NCBI GenBank assembly: GCA_031316115.1
Contig: JALDRC010000004.1
Coordinates: 1 to 64,000 of the forward strand
Source: Nitrososphaeraceae archaeon
GTDB taxonomy: Archaea > Thermoproteota > Nitrososphaeria > Nitrososphaerales > Nitrososphaeraceae
Length of the DNA stretch: 64,000 nt
Direction: 5' to 3'
The position numbers and the translations under genes are program-made. A model generated the notes under the pieces. That model searched no databases. It had not been told where the DNA came from and saw nothing but the letters and a program-made list of their open reading frames with translations. This document shows positions 19,311 to 29,158 of this stretch, piece by piece (within the stretch, counting starts at the first letter, position 1; each line of letters starts with the position of its first letter).

Positions 19311-19484
19311 TTATTTTTGCTACTTTTTATATGACTTATTATTAGTAAACATCTTCAAAGAGGAAAAAATTCCTTAAATCATAAATTCTGATAATTTTTT
19401 TATTAATAATATTATGTAAGAGGACCTTATAATAAATTTAAATCTAATACAAAATATAAAAAGAAGAATTAGATACTATTAGTT

Positions 19485-19892
19485 ATGTTAGGTTATTTAA
19501 TATATGAAGGAAAAAACAGAACTACAAATTCAAGAGTATTAAATGCAGACGAAAATAAAATCGAACACACTTTTACAGAAGAAGGAAAATTTAAAGATAT
19601 CGAAATAACAATGGTAGCAACTTTTTGGACTATTCCTGTAGGTAAAGATGTAGTTTATGCTGAGGGAAAACATATTATTACTACCCAAAATGGTCAGGAA
19701 ACTGCTACCATTAGGGGATTTGGTATAGGAAGAGTAATCAATCAATCAATCAGTACTAGTTACCGTGGATCATTCTTTTATAAAACATCTTCACAAGACA
19801 AACTTGCTTTCTTAAACAATATGGTAGGAATATTTGAAGCAGAAGTAGATGAATCTGGTAATGGTGTTGTAAAGGTTTGGGAATGGACATAA
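19485..19892 (+). CDS. hypothetical protein, paralogue of 27659-28069
   Basis: 135 residues, soluble, rich in beta-strand. It starts MLGYLIYEGKNRTTNSRVL and closes with LAFLNNMVGIFEAEVDESG-N and a Trp-rich end (KVWEWT). It aligns over its whole length with the minus-strand gene at 27659-28069 (MLGELVYEGKGK..., LAFLNNLVGVNEYELEESGN, KIWEWKYE). The size and EGKG/SGxGIG pattern suggest a small barrel of lipocalin-like dimensions; ligand and role are unknown. Own promoter region; no partner gene. Confidence 0.72.
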   Translation: MLGYLIYEGKNRTTNSRVLNADENKIEHTFTEEGKFKDIEITMVATFWTIPVGKDVVYAEGKHIITTQNGQETATIRGFGIGRVINQSISTSYRGSFFYKTSSQDKLAFLNNMVGIFEAEVDESGNGVVKVWEWT

Positions 19893-20004
19893 TTTCTAAT
19901 TTTTCTACATTTTTACTATATTTATTAAAAAATGAAAATTTAAACATTATATGTTTTAGAGGTTAAATTAAAAGACCTAAAATCTAAAATCTATTTACTA
20001 TGAT

Positions 20005-20719
20005 GTCTCTGTTAAGTTAAGCAGTAAAAGCTACAGTTAAGAAGGTTCTAAATATGATGTGAATAAAATTAAAATGGAAAGAAATAAAACATTCACTTTT
20101 ATTGTTATGTATTCTCTTTATCTATGCTTTCTAGGTTTAAGTTTACGTAATAAAAGTAAACCATGCATTGATTATATCTAGAGAAGAGAAGTTATGTTTC
20201 TGTTTGGAACTGAATTCGATGATTAGGTTCCTGTCAGATCTACAAAAGAAAAAGAGTAACTGCTTTAATTATCGATGAAACAATTATCCAGATCGAAAAA
20301 TAGCAGTTCTGGATATGGATGTATATAGAACCAGTAAATAAATCTGTACATAGAATTTACATTTCCCAAGAGATAAACATATTTGTAGCTCAAAAATTCA
20401 TCAGATCTCTTGTATCAAAATATGGAAAACATACCGTCTATACAGATGCTGTTCCGTGATATGATGAAGTCTGTAATATAATTGGATTGAAACACTATCT
20501 ACATTCTTCAATAGAGAAATGTTTGATTGAAAGAGTAAACCAGTATTTGAAAAACAGGACAAAAACTTTTGATGATTATTATCATTGTATCAAAGAAGTG
20601 CAAGATATTTCATGTATATAACTGGATACAATTCTGTGTTTCTATCTATAATGATACGATATTGAATAATAATGATGGTTTTTTAAAGGAGGTGAATATT
20701 ATCTTAAATTACCACAGAC
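20005..20719 (+). mobile_element. decayed IS6-like element
   Basis: 715 bp with recognisable ends (GTCTCTGTTAAGTTAAG on the left, its degenerate complement ACCACAGAC on the right). Transposase pieces: YSLYLCFLG, KRVTALIIDETIIQI, HRIYISQEINIFVAQKFIRS, VYTDA, EKCLIERVNQYLKNRTKTF. The sequence between them contains stops and frameshifts. Non-functional. Confidence 0.82.
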
Positions 20720-20973
20720 TGTTAATTAATTGAAGTTTCTAACAATAAACTCTATATACAAGATTCTAGAATCTAAAAACACAGGTATTGTTTTGTATTT
20801 TTGACATATCTCTAAATGATATATTCCAATTCTAATTTTAGAATATTCATATAAATTTGGTTTACTTACTGATATTTATTAAAACCAAAAGTTTTTTAAT
20901 TATATATTGATACTTCTTTAGTGGCAAGAGATATCAGAATAGATATCTAATTGAGAAAAATCTTCATTTTGAA

Positions 20974-21621
20974 TTAACTTTCAATAGGAATTGGATGTGG
21001 CGAATTATAAAATACCTTATTAGTCAAATTTTCTGATTTATAGTTATAAATTTTTGAATAAATAGCATTTACAAATTCGAAAACATTATCTCTTGATAAT
21101 GAATTTATATTTTTAATAGGTTTAATCATCAAATACATCTCTTCAGGATGTCCTCCAATTTGAGATGGAAGCAAGTAATTTATACCATTCAGACATTTAC
21201 AACCTAAATTTTTATAAAATTTAATTCTTCTTTTTCTAACCTCATTTTCATTAATTTTTTGCACATTATCTTTTTGAATTTCCATCAAAAGTCCAATCCC
21301 ATCAGGGATTTTTGAACTAAATATCTTAAATGTAAAACTAAAAAGTTTTGTTCCTATTCCTTTTCTTTGGAATTCGTTTATAATTGCCATATAATCTAAT
21401 AATCCAAATTTTAAAGATGGAAATAAATATAGTAAAGAAATACCTATTACTTTGTTATCTTGTAATGTTGCAATAATATGATAATTATTATCTTTTTCTA
21501 TCATTGAGATAGTTTTTTCCAAAGGTCTAGTTTCTTGAGGTGGGAAATAAGTCAAATAAATATCTAAACTTTGTTTTAACAATTCATTGTCATTGTAAGT
21601 AATCTCCTTGAATTCTAACAA
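20974..21621 (-). CDS. GNAT-family N-acetyltransferase
   Basis: 215 residues from TTG 21621. The acetyl-CoA binding motif A is QRKGIGTKLF at 85-94, preceded by LDYMAIINEF. The beta4-beta5 part FYKNLGCKCLNGINYLLP follows. A C-terminal extension of about 45 residues is not part of the core fold. It should transfer an acyl group to an amine; the substrate cannot be predicted. Isolated gene between IS debris and a broken secreted-protein gene. Confidence 0.8.
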   Translation of the reverse strand: MLEFKEITYNDNELLKQSLDIYLTYFPPQETRPLEKTISMIEKDNNYHIIATLQDNKVIGISLLYLFPSLKFGLLDYMAIINEFQRKGIGTKLFSFTFKIFSSKIPDGIGLLMEIQKDNVQKINENEVRKRRIKFYKNLGCKCLNGINYLLPSQIGGHPEEMYLMIKPIKNINSLSRDNVFEFVNAIYSKIYNYKSENLTNKVFYNSPHPIPIES

Positions 21622-21936
21622 ATTCTATACTTGTTTGATTCTAGATTATTTATAATGTTTCTCTAAATATATAATAATTTAGCAAATTTATTTATATCCA
21701 TTGCATAAAAGAGGGATATAGTTGTAAGATCTCTAAATATAAGGGTCTATTAGAGTTATTTTGTTATAAAAGTACTATCGATTTTTATAGTCCTTATTAG
21801 GATTTTTGATTTTCAATAAATTAAAGTAAAATTTGTAAAAATAGAATTATCTAATTTTTTATAATAAGATATATGATAATGATAGTAACAACTGTTCTTT
21901 CTATACATATAAAAGGAATATAAAAAATTAGTACAT
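21622..21936. other. intergenic, nothing recognised
   Basis: 315 bp. A TATAAAAGG-like box near 21907-21915 could serve the following small exported-protein gene. Nothing else is supported. Confidence 0.4.
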
Positions 21937-22212
21937 ATGTCGAATACAACGAAGCTTATGACCATGGGTATGTTGACTTTAGCAATGGTTTTTTCACCAT
22001 TAGATGCATTTGCTTATGCAAATCAAGAAGGAAATTTTTTAGATCTAAAGAAGGCGGTATTGGATATAAGTGATAAAGTACTAACAGACATTCTAGTTGC
22101 GTGAACAGGATTACTTTTCCTCAATGGAATAAGAGATCTAGTAATTGACTCAACTTCAGAGATTTCGCCTGATGTCTACATGAGTATCTCAAATTCATAT
22201 TCATACCTTTAA
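21937..22212 (+). pseudogene. small exported protein gene interrupted by TGA
   Basis: ATG 21937 opens a frame with a clear signal peptide (MTMGMLTLAMVFSPLDAFAYA). At codon 56 a TGA (22102-22104) interrupts it; the same frame continues (TGLLFLNGIRDLVIDSTSE) to TAA at 22210-22212, 91 codons in all. A single TGG-to-TGA change would explain it. The mature part is acidic with no known motif. Either a recent pseudogene or a 55-residue truncated secreted protein. Confidence 0.55.
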
Positions 22213-22772
22213 CCTAGAAACATATTTAACGAGGATCAGTGTAATTCAATTGTATTTATTTGTTAGATTACATTCAAAATAAAATAAGTTGAGAGATCTT
22301 TTGATATGCCTGGAGTGACACCTATAGTTGTTCTAAAATAGAAGTCTAACAAATCGAGATTACTCATTGTATTTAGATTTTATTATTGGGAACCTATTTG
22401 TTAATTAATCGAGTAAAAAAGATAGCCGAATTCAGATTTAATTTTTTATCTTAGTAGTGTATGATGTATAGAAAGATGAGCCAAAAATAATCATAGGTAT
22501 AAACCCATTAGGAGATTCAAGTCATGCATAGAGATCTGCCAAGAAATATTCTGGTATTGGCCTATAGTAGTCGACCATTGGGATGAAGAATAGTACTTAT
22601 GACCAAAGTATGGATATGTTATTACTAAACGATCGGGGTGATTTACATCGGTTAATCTTTGTTGCAATAAGAAGGTATGTTGAACTGTAGTCTGAGTATC
22701 ATTCTCTCCATTGAGTATTTGTATGCCTGTTGATTTGCAGATATAACCAAATATACTTAAATTGGGTATTAG

Positions 22773-23039
22773 ATTAAAATCCGAACGGAATCACAGAGAA
22801 CAACGTTTAATATCATTGCATTTGGACATATATTTTCACATAACTTTAGTACTATTCATAATTCGGATAATCTTTACCCAACATGCCAATCATGCAATGC
22901 TAAACTTTCTGATAACTTTTTTGATATAGGATTAAAAGAATAGATTCTAAAAAGAAGTCGTACAAGAGATGATTGGATAGGAGAATTTGAAGACGAAATT
23001 AGAAAATTTAAATTATCATTTTTTAACTCCCCGGCCTAA
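22773..23039 (+). pseudogene. HNH endonuclease remnant
   Basis: An open frame without a start codon contains FGHIFSHNFSTIHNSDNLYP and TCQSCNAKLSDNFF, the His...His/Asn...NL-x-P-x-C-x2-CN pattern of an HNH nuclease. It is interrupted by one TAG after IGLKE and then continues WIGEFEDEIRKFKL to a stop. The upstream half of the gene is not readable (22213-22772 shows no supported gene). It is adjacent to the intact IS6-like insertion. Confidence 0.5.
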
Positions 23040-23225
23040 ATCAACTATTATTGGGTTAATCAATCTATGTTTAGAATTCGTATAGGTACTCTTTACCAAT
23101 ATTTGTTTTCAGTTATTTTTACATTTCCGAAAATTTCCATTCAATACTTTCGTACTTGATTCAGTAAAGTTAAGATTATTAAATCTCTTTTTGCACTCTT
23201 CAGGTAGAATTATTATTATCTAACT

Positions 23226-23233
23226 GTATTATC
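23226..23233. repeat. left 8-bp target duplication of IS6-like element
   Basis: GTATTATC immediately left of the element; the same 8 bp recur at 23958-23965 immediately right of it. Eight-bp duplications are characteristic of the IS6 family. Confidence 0.95.
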
Positions 23234-23957
23234 GGTGCTGTTAAGTTAAGGGTATTTCACCTCCAATTTTGAATAAAATAATATTTCTAACTTTTGAATT
23301 ATATAGATAAACAAACAATTTCATCCAATTGTATACATGTAGTAGATCACATTTTATACCATTATTCTTGGTACACGGATAGTAATCATCAAAACATTCT
23401 GTTCTATCCTTAAAGTACTGCATCACTCTTTCCATCAGACTTTTCTCAAAAGGTGAATTCAATCTATGTTTTAGATGTAAAAAGTTACATACTTGTGGAT
23501 ACCATGTACCTACATCTGTGTAAACTGTATGTCTACCATATTTGGATACAAGAGAACTGATAAAATTCTCTGCTACAAACATGTTTCTCTCTTTGGATAT
23601 ATGGATTCCAAGCACAGATCTCTGAACTGGTTCAATACAAATCCATAACCAAAAATGCTGATCACCAATCTGAATAATTGTTTCATCTATAATAAAAGCA
23701 GTTACTCTTTTTCTCTTAAAAATCTGCAATGAACCAAAACGTTGAATCCACTCCCAAATTGCAACATAACTTCTTTTTTGATCCTTGAACAGTTCCAGTG
23801 CTTTAGACGTATTTCGTAGACTGAGACCAAGAAAGTACAAATACAAAGAATACATTACTATACATGTGGATATTCTGTTTCTTTCAAATAATCTAATGAC
23901 CATAGATTAGAAATAGAACATTCATAGCTTTAGCTCTTTCGCTAACTTAACAGCACC
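23234..23957 (-). mobile_element. intact IS6-like insertion sequence
   Basis: 724 bp with terminal inverted repeats GGTGCTGTTAAGTTA... and its complement TAACTTAACAGCACC, both starting with GG as in the IS6 family, and a perfect 8-bp target duplication GTATTATC. It carries a single uninterrupted transposase gene. This is the reference copy for the many broken relatives in the window. Confidence 0.95.
23241..23903 (-). CDS. IS6-like DDE transposase
   Basis: 220 residues, the usual IS6 size. An N-terminal helix-turn-helix (GLSLRNTSKALELFKDQKRS) is followed by a DDE catalytic core: D73 (FIIDETIIQIG), D130 (VYTDVGTWYP) and E158 (EKSLMERVMQYFKD). The gene fills the element almost end to end and is the only full-length member in this window. 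IS6 enzymes move by replicative transposition, giving cointegrates. Confidence 0.92.
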   Translation of the reverse strand: MVIRLFERNRISTCIVMYSLYLYFLGLSLRNTSKALELFKDQKRSYVAIWEWIQRFGSLQIFKRKRVTAFIIDETIIQIGDQHFWLWICIEPVQRSVLGIHISKERNMFVAENFISSLVSKYGRHTVYTDVGTWYPQVCNFLHLKHRLNSPFEKSLMERVMQYFKDRTECFDDYYPCTKNNGIKCDLLHVYNWMKLFVYLYNSKVRNIILFKIGGEIPLT

Positions 23958-23965
23958 GTATTATC
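23958..23965. repeat. right 8-bp target duplication of IS6-like element
   Basis: GTATTATC, identical to 23226-23233. The following 23966-24463 (498 bp) holds no supported gene; an antisense 61-codon frame there has no coding features. Confidence 0.95.
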
Positions 23966-24463
23966 ATACACAACAAGATAATTTATATATAAAATTAATG
24001 ATAATATAGTAAGATTCTAACAAATAAAATCTATATGCAAGTTAGTAGAATCCTACTACATGGAGGATTCAACTGCCCACGGGCCAGATGATTTTTAGAT
24101 TGCCAATTTTATTAAAAATACTTACAATCCATATCTCATGTAGCATATAATAAAGATTTACATATACTCATAATCCTGTGTGTGAGATAAATACCTGAAT
24201 GAATTAAACCGTAATGATTGTCTGTGATACCTTTCGATAATATACAATCGTTATTCTTATAGGTTAAGATATTTGGAAGGATATATTGTATTAATAAAGT
24301 AAAAAAGATGAGGGAATACATTAGATAATAGTATACTTATTTTATTGAAATGTATTTAATTAGTCACGAAACACCATTAATATTTTCTATGGATAGATAC
24401 AGAAAATCATAGAAATGTATAAATTATAATCTGTGTATTTTTGTAATGTTGAAATCCTATATA

Positions 24464-25352
24464 ATGATAAGTTTTATTGTATCAGTATTTTTTATATTCT
24501 CATTAATGAATTCAATATCTGCACAACCTTTATCTATAGAAGAATTGTGAGTTACTCAACCTGAATTTTCTCAACCAGAATCTGTACTTTATAACCCTCA
24601 AAAAGATGTTTTTTATATTTCCAATATTGCTGGTACACCGAATGAGAAAAATGGTATGGGTTTCATATCAATAATTTCATCTGATGGAAAGACCATTGAC
24701 AAAAAATGGATTGAAGATCTGAATGCACCAAAAGGTATGGCTATCTTTTCTGATACATTGTATGTCTCAGATATAGATAATCTAGTTGAGATAGATATAG
24801 AAAACGGTACTATAACAAATAGACATAATGCATCTAACAGTATTTTTTTAAATGATGTCACAGTAGATAATGAAGGAAATGTTTTTGTTTCTAATATGTT
24901 GACAAATACTATATATCAATTGCATCAAGGTAAATTAAAGCCGTGGATTCAGGATAAAAAATTGGAAAATCCAAATGGCATTATATTTGAAGATAACAAG
25001 TTGATTGTAGCATCATGGGGGGCAAACCCAGATAAATATTTTACCACAAACGTTCCAGGTCATCTGAAAGTAATTAATTTTGCAGATAAATCTATTCGTA
25101 ATTTAGGCAAAGGTGATTCAATAGGTAATTTAGATGGTCTTAGGTCAGATGGTAATGGAAATTACTACGCAACTGATTGGATGGATGGAGCGCTTTTTAT
25201 TTATTGACTCTAATGGTAATTTTCAAAAATTACTTGATTTGAACCCAGGTTCCGCAGATCTTGAAGTGATAAACGATCTAAACATGATAATTATTCCTAT
25301 GATGAACAACAACATTATAACTGCATATAAAATTTCTCAAGATCTAAAATAA
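24464..25352 (+). pseudogene. exported SMP-30/NHL-like beta-propeller, broken
   Basis: ATG 24464 starts a signal peptide (MISFIVSVFFIFSLMNSISA). TGA at codon 29 (24548-24550) interrupts, after which about 215 codons encode a beta-propeller (LNAPKGMAIFSDTLYVSDID, NDVTVDNEGNVFVSN, NLDGLRSDGNGNYYATDWMDG). Near 25190-25200, in a T-run, the frame shifts by one and resumes as FIDSNGNFQKLLDLNPG to the stop at 25352. The fold is that of SMP-30/gluconolactonase-like lactonases. The two lesions make it a pseudogene. Confidence 0.75.
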
Positions 25353-25668
25353 TTAAATTATTTTTTAATATTATATGTAGAAACTACATAACACCTAACA
25401 AAATAATTGAGATAAATACTGCCATTTCAACTAAAACTGAATGATTAAAATTTCAATATTTATTAAATAATGTTTATTGTGTTAGTATTTCAGACTCCCT
25501 TTTTCGTATCCCTATTGATATTACTGAAAAGTAGTTTCTAACAGCTCAAATTTTATGATAAATTGTAAAATTAATAAACAGTAAATAATAATCATCAGAT
25601 TGTCAGTTTAGAAAATTTTCAAGATCTTAATATATTATCGAAATTCATAATTTAGATTGTTCTAACAA

Positions 25669-26862
25669 TTGAAACGCTCTGAAGGATTGAAAAATATATT
25701 GTATATGGGCATTGTTAGTTTCTTTACAGATTTTTCTACTGAGATGGTAATGTCGGTATTGCCTTTATACATCGTCAAAGATTTGAATTTATCAAGGACA
25801 GTTTTAGGAGCCATAGAGGGTTCTGGTGAATTTATAAATTATATATTTCGAATACCTTCAGGATATATTTCTGACAAAATCGGTAAAAGAAAAATTATTG
25901 TTATAATTGGATACAGTATATCAACTTTCAGTAAACCGTTTTTTATATTTGTAACTGGTTTTATGGATACTTTTATGGTTAGAATTTCTGATAGGATAGG
26001 TAAAGGTATTAGGACTGCACCTCGTGATGCATTAATTGTTGATTCTGTTGAAAAGTCTGATTCTGGAAAAGCGTTTGGAATTCATAGAACATTAGATCAG
26101 ATGGGTGCCATTATTGGTCCATTCTTTGCCTTTTTGATATTGGAATTATTTGGGAATATTCAGTATATTTTTCTGATTTCAATAATACCAGGTATAATTG
26201 CTATTTTTATTTTGATTCACTTTGTAAAAGACAAACTTGTGATACACGATAATAATAAAACCCTTATCAAAATTACATTCTATTCTAATTTAAAAAATCT
26301 TTTTATAGAAAATAAATCGTTTGTGTTTATAGTTATAATATTAGGAATTTATAGTCTTGGAGTGTTTAACTATTCTTTTGTACTTTTAAAATCTTCTGAT
26401 TTAGGAGTTACGCAAGGTCTAGTCCCAATAATATACGCTTTGATAAATATTTCTCATACTATTATTGGAATTCCAGCAGGGATACTCTCTGATAAAATAG
26501 GCAAAGAAAAAGTTATGATAATTAGTTTTCTGTTATTTATTATTTCTCTAATTTTGATGTATTTTTCAGAAAAAGATAATCTGATATACATTGTTTCAAT
26601 TCCTTTAATTTATGGTTTATACTTTGGTATCTCTGAAACCATGCAAAGAGCATTGATTTCGAATTACATATCTGAACATAATAGAGGAACCGCTTTTGGG
26701 ATATATGGTCTGATAGTTGGTGTCTGTCTTTTAATAGGAAACATTACATTTGGTTATTTGTGGGATAACTATCACATTAACATGGCTTTATTATATAGCA
26801 CTGTATTATCCATTATAGCCTTATGCTCTTTGTCTGTCTTTATGAAAATCAAGAAAAATTAA
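25669..26862 (+). CDS. MFS transporter
   Basis: 397 residues, about 12 membrane helices, starting at TTG 25669. The MFS motif A is GYISDKIGKRK (loop 2-3), repeated as GILSDKIGKEK between helices 8 and 9. The segment DRIGKGIRTAPRDALI with FGIHRTLDQMGAIIGPF is characteristic of a prokaryotic MFS subgroup often annotated as drug or small-molecule exporters. Substrate unknown. The N-terminus FFTDFSTEMVMSVLPLY also fits that group. Monocistronic; the interval 25353-25668 before it holds only promoter-like AT DNA. Confidence 0.9.
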   Translation: MKRSEGLKNILYMGIVSFFTDFSTEMVMSVLPLYIVKDLNLSRTVLGAIEGSGEFINYIFRIPSGYISDKIGKRKIIVIIGYSISTFSKPFFIFVTGFMDTFMVRISDRIGKGIRTAPRDALIVDSVEKSDSGKAFGIHRTLDQMGAIIGPFFAFLILELFGNIQYIFLISIIPGIIAIFILIHFVKDKLVIHDNNKTLIKITFYSNLKNLFIENKSFVFIVIILGIYSLGVFNYSFVLLKSSDLGVTQGLVPIIYALINISHTIIGIPAGILSDKIGKEKVMIISFLLFIISLILMYFSEKDNLIYIVSIPLIYGLYFGISETMQRALISNYISEHNRGTAFGIYGLIVGVCLLIGNITFGYLWDNYHINMALLYSTVLSIIALCSLSVFMKIKKN

Positions 26863-26908
26863 TTCATTTTTGTTTTTTATTATTTTTAATCTAATTTCAT
26901 ATTCTTTA

Positions 26909-26930
26909 GGCTCTATTAAGATAAGCTAAT
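26909..26930 (+). repeat. solitary IS6-like end
   Basis: GGCTCTATTAAGATAAGC shares 12 bp exactly (GGCTCTATTAA plus flanking TTA) with the left end of the decayed copy at 8386, but no transposase sequence follows. It is probably a leftover end. Confidence 0.35.
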
Positions 26931-27058
26931 ATTTAATCTCCTATATTACAGATTGAAAACTAGATACAGGTTTTTATTCAATATTAAGTCTTATTAAATT
27001 AACTTAGACACAAACAAAATAAATTAACATTTATAAAGTTTAGTCGATATTAATAGAC

Positions 27059-27361
27059 ATGGGTCTGTACGGAATATATGGTAGTCATACTACAGAAGCC
27101 TGTCCACTGAATAGCTCTGAAACTCGAAAATTAATAATAGAAAAAGGTCCTTTAATAAATCAAGAGGCAAGGAATAATAACATTAAGATCGTAAATCAGT
27201 ATCATTCGGCTTTAGAACATACTTTTCTATGGGTTGTTGAAGCTGATGATGCACATTTAATACAAACATTCTTTGCGACAAATTTAGCTAGATTTAATTC
27301 CTTGAAAATAGTACCTCTAATCACATTCTCTGATGTCATAGAACACTGTAAAAAATTATAG
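27059..27361 (+). CDS. conserved small protein (alpha/beta-barrel-like)
   Basis: 100 residues. MGLYGIYGSHTTEACPLNSS, a helical part, then HSALEHTFLWVVEADDAHLI and LKIVPLITFSDVIEH. This is the pattern of a short conserved archaeal family resembling DUF3303-type ferredoxin-like dimers. A conserved Cys (C15) and the QYHSALEH segment suggest a binding site, but no function is established. It has an AT-rich promoter directly upstream and no operon partner. Confidence 0.65.
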   Translation: MGLYGIYGSHTTEACPLNSSETRKLIIEKGPLINQEARNNNIKIVNQYHSALEHTFLWVVEADDAHLIQTFFATNLARFNSLKIVPLITFSDVIEHCKKL

Positions 27362-27658
27362 TAACATTCCTAAAATTTTTTATAGGCTTATTTCATTCAA
27401 AATCTTCAAAATTTTCAAATCTAACGTTTTTTCAAATACATTCAGTATCCACAGTAAAAAATATGGAAAAATCTTGTTATTTATTCTAACATCTTCCTAA
27501 CAAGACAACACTTAAATCCTTATAATTAAGTTGTTAATTGTAGTATGAGATTATGATATTAAATGCATATCATATTTATATATAATTATTTTATTTGTTA
27601 GTCCAAAACGATGAGATTGTTAATTTAAAATAACAAATAAAAGATATTTTATTTCTTC

Positions 27659-28069
27659 TTATTCATACTTCCATTCCCAGATTTTATGTACATAATTCCC
27701 TGACTCTTCTAATTCATATTCATTCACGCCAACAAGATTATTTAAAAATGCCAATTGGCTATTGATATCTGCATTAAAATAAACAGAACCTGGATATCGC
27801 ATTTTACCCGAGTTTTTAAAAGGACCTATTCCATGTCCTGATGCTGTAGCTACTATGCTTCCATCATTAGTTGATAATATACACTTTCCTGTACAAAATA
27901 CTAAGTTATTTGGTTTAGGTTCAGTTATATATGTCCACATTTCGGTGACTTCAATATCTTTAAATTTTCCTTTTCCTAAAATAGTTATTTCTATGATTTG
28001 TGCTTCTGAATCTAAAACTCGTTGACCGGTAATCTTACCTTTACCTTCATAAACAAGTTCACCTAACAT
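27659..28069 (-). CDS. hypothetical protein, paralogue of 19485-19892
   Basis: 136 residues from ATG 28069. It shares MLGxLxYEGK, RVLxxE, GKFKDIE, LAFLNNxVG, E-ESGN and the final WEW with the gene at 19485. The open frame continues upstream to 28126 into the IS481-like element, but that part (MCVSTSSSYLYG) is element end plus flank and is not expected to be coding. The insertion lies about 40 nt upstream of the start and may have displaced the promoter. Confidence 0.72.
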   Translation of the reverse strand: MLGELVYEGKGKITGQRVLDSEAQIIEITILGKGKFKDIEVTEMWTYITEPKPNNLVFCTGKCILSTNDGSIVATASGHGIGPFKNSGKMRYPGSVYFNADINSQLAFLNNLVGVNEYELEESGNYVHKIWEWKYE

Positions 28070-28102
28070 AAGTAATAATAAAGTATTCCTTCCATATAAA
28101 TA

Positions 28103-28108
28103 ACTAGA
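28103..28108. repeat. left flank hexamer of IS481 copy 1 (ACTAGA)
   Basis: ACTAGA directly left of copy 1. Its partner is not on the right of copy 1 but beside copy 2 (42185-42190, TCTAGT on the plus strand). See the inversion finding. Confidence 0.8.
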
Positions 28109-29158
28109 TGATGTACTTACACACATAGGTTACAATTTCATTTACTGACATGGGTAACACTCTCTAGCTCTGCTAGGAAGTTTATAGGAAATAGATTTAC
28201 AAACAAAATATAATTTACTTCATGAAAAAGAATGGCCTGGAGATACTGTAATTGATATCTGTATTAGATATCAGATATCTAGAAAGATATACTACAAGTG
28301 GAAAAACAGGTACCTAAAGTATGGAATAGAAGGTTTACATGATAAAAGTACAAAACCTCATAATATCCAACCTGGAAAAGTAACAAAAGAGATAGAACAG
28401 GAAATACTAAATTTACGTACAACAAAAAGATTTGGATGCAATCGTATAAAATTCAGATTAAAAAGACTAAAGGAGGTATCACTAAGTACCAGAACCATAT
28501 ACAATATACTGAAAAGACATGGTTTGAATATCTTTTCATGTAAAATCAGACACAGAAAATACAAAAGATTTGCAATGAAAAAACCTAATCAAATGGTACA
28601 GATGGACATTTTAGGACCATTTTACATAGAGAATTGTGCTCAAAAGAACTATGTTATCAGTTGTGAAGATGATTGTTCAAGAAAGATAGCAAGTGAATGG
28701 ACTGAGAGAAAAAGGAGTGTAGATGTAATAGATGTACTGGAAGACTACATAGTAGATAATGGTAAACCAGAAAAGGTAATGCATGATAATGGTAAACAGT
28801 TTACATCCAAGATATTCAGACGTTTTCTACGACGTAACAATATAAAAGATAAATCCATACCTGCTAGATATCCACAATTACAGGGAAAAATTGAAGCATA
28901 TAACAAGATTGTAAAGAATGAGTTTCTAGCAGTAGAAAATATTCCTAATGTAGAAGATGGAAAAATAATGTATTCCATGTTTGTCAAAGCATACAATGAA
29001 GAAAGAGAACATGGTGGTATAGGTGGTCATACACCATCTGAAATGTTTCTTATAAAAGGAAGATTAAATAGTTATAATGGTAACAAGAAAATCAAGCAGA
29101 TAAAAAGTGTTACCCATGTTGGTAAGTGAATCTGTTACCTATGTATACAAGTACAACA
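28109..29158 (+). mobile_element. IS481-like element, copy 1
   Basis: 1,050 bp, with imperfect terminal inverted repeats about 47 bp long (TGATGTACTTAC... at the left against TGTTGTACTTG... read inward from the right, both with CATGGGTAACACT inside). It is identical in length and in every stretch compared to copy 2 at 42191-43240, which is in the opposite orientation. Confidence 0.92.
28524..29129 (+). CDS. IS481-like transposase (integrase core)
   Basis: 201 residues from TTG 28524, covering the rve/DDE core: D28 (QMVQMDILGPF), D88 (VMHDNGKQF) and E124 (GKIEAYNKIVKNEF). The same frame is open back to 28188 and encodes the expected helix-turn-helix part (WPGDTVIDICIRYQISRKIY), but that 112-codon stretch contains no ATG, GTG or TTG and is preceded by TAG at 28185-28187. 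Translation either starts at 28524, giving a core without its DNA-binding domain, or the 5' end is damaged. Confidence 0.85.
   Translation: MNIFSCKIRHRKYKRFAMKKPNQMVQMDILGPFYIENCAQKNYVISCEDDCSRKIASEWTERKRSVDVIDVLEDYIVDNGKPEKVMHDNGKQFTSKIFRRFLRRNNIKDKSIPARYPQLQGKIEAYNKIVKNEFLAVENIPNVEDGKIMYSMFVKAYNEEREHGGIGGHTPSEMFLIKGRLNSYNGNKKIKQIKSVTHVGK

Noticed and set aside
24136-24321. 61-codon minus-strand frame
   Set aside because: No promoter, ribosome binding site or motif; probably chance.
26909-27010. A complete miniature IS6 element between 26909 and 27010
   Set aside because: The left end matches, but the supposed right end does not align as an inverted repeat and no target duplication is visible.
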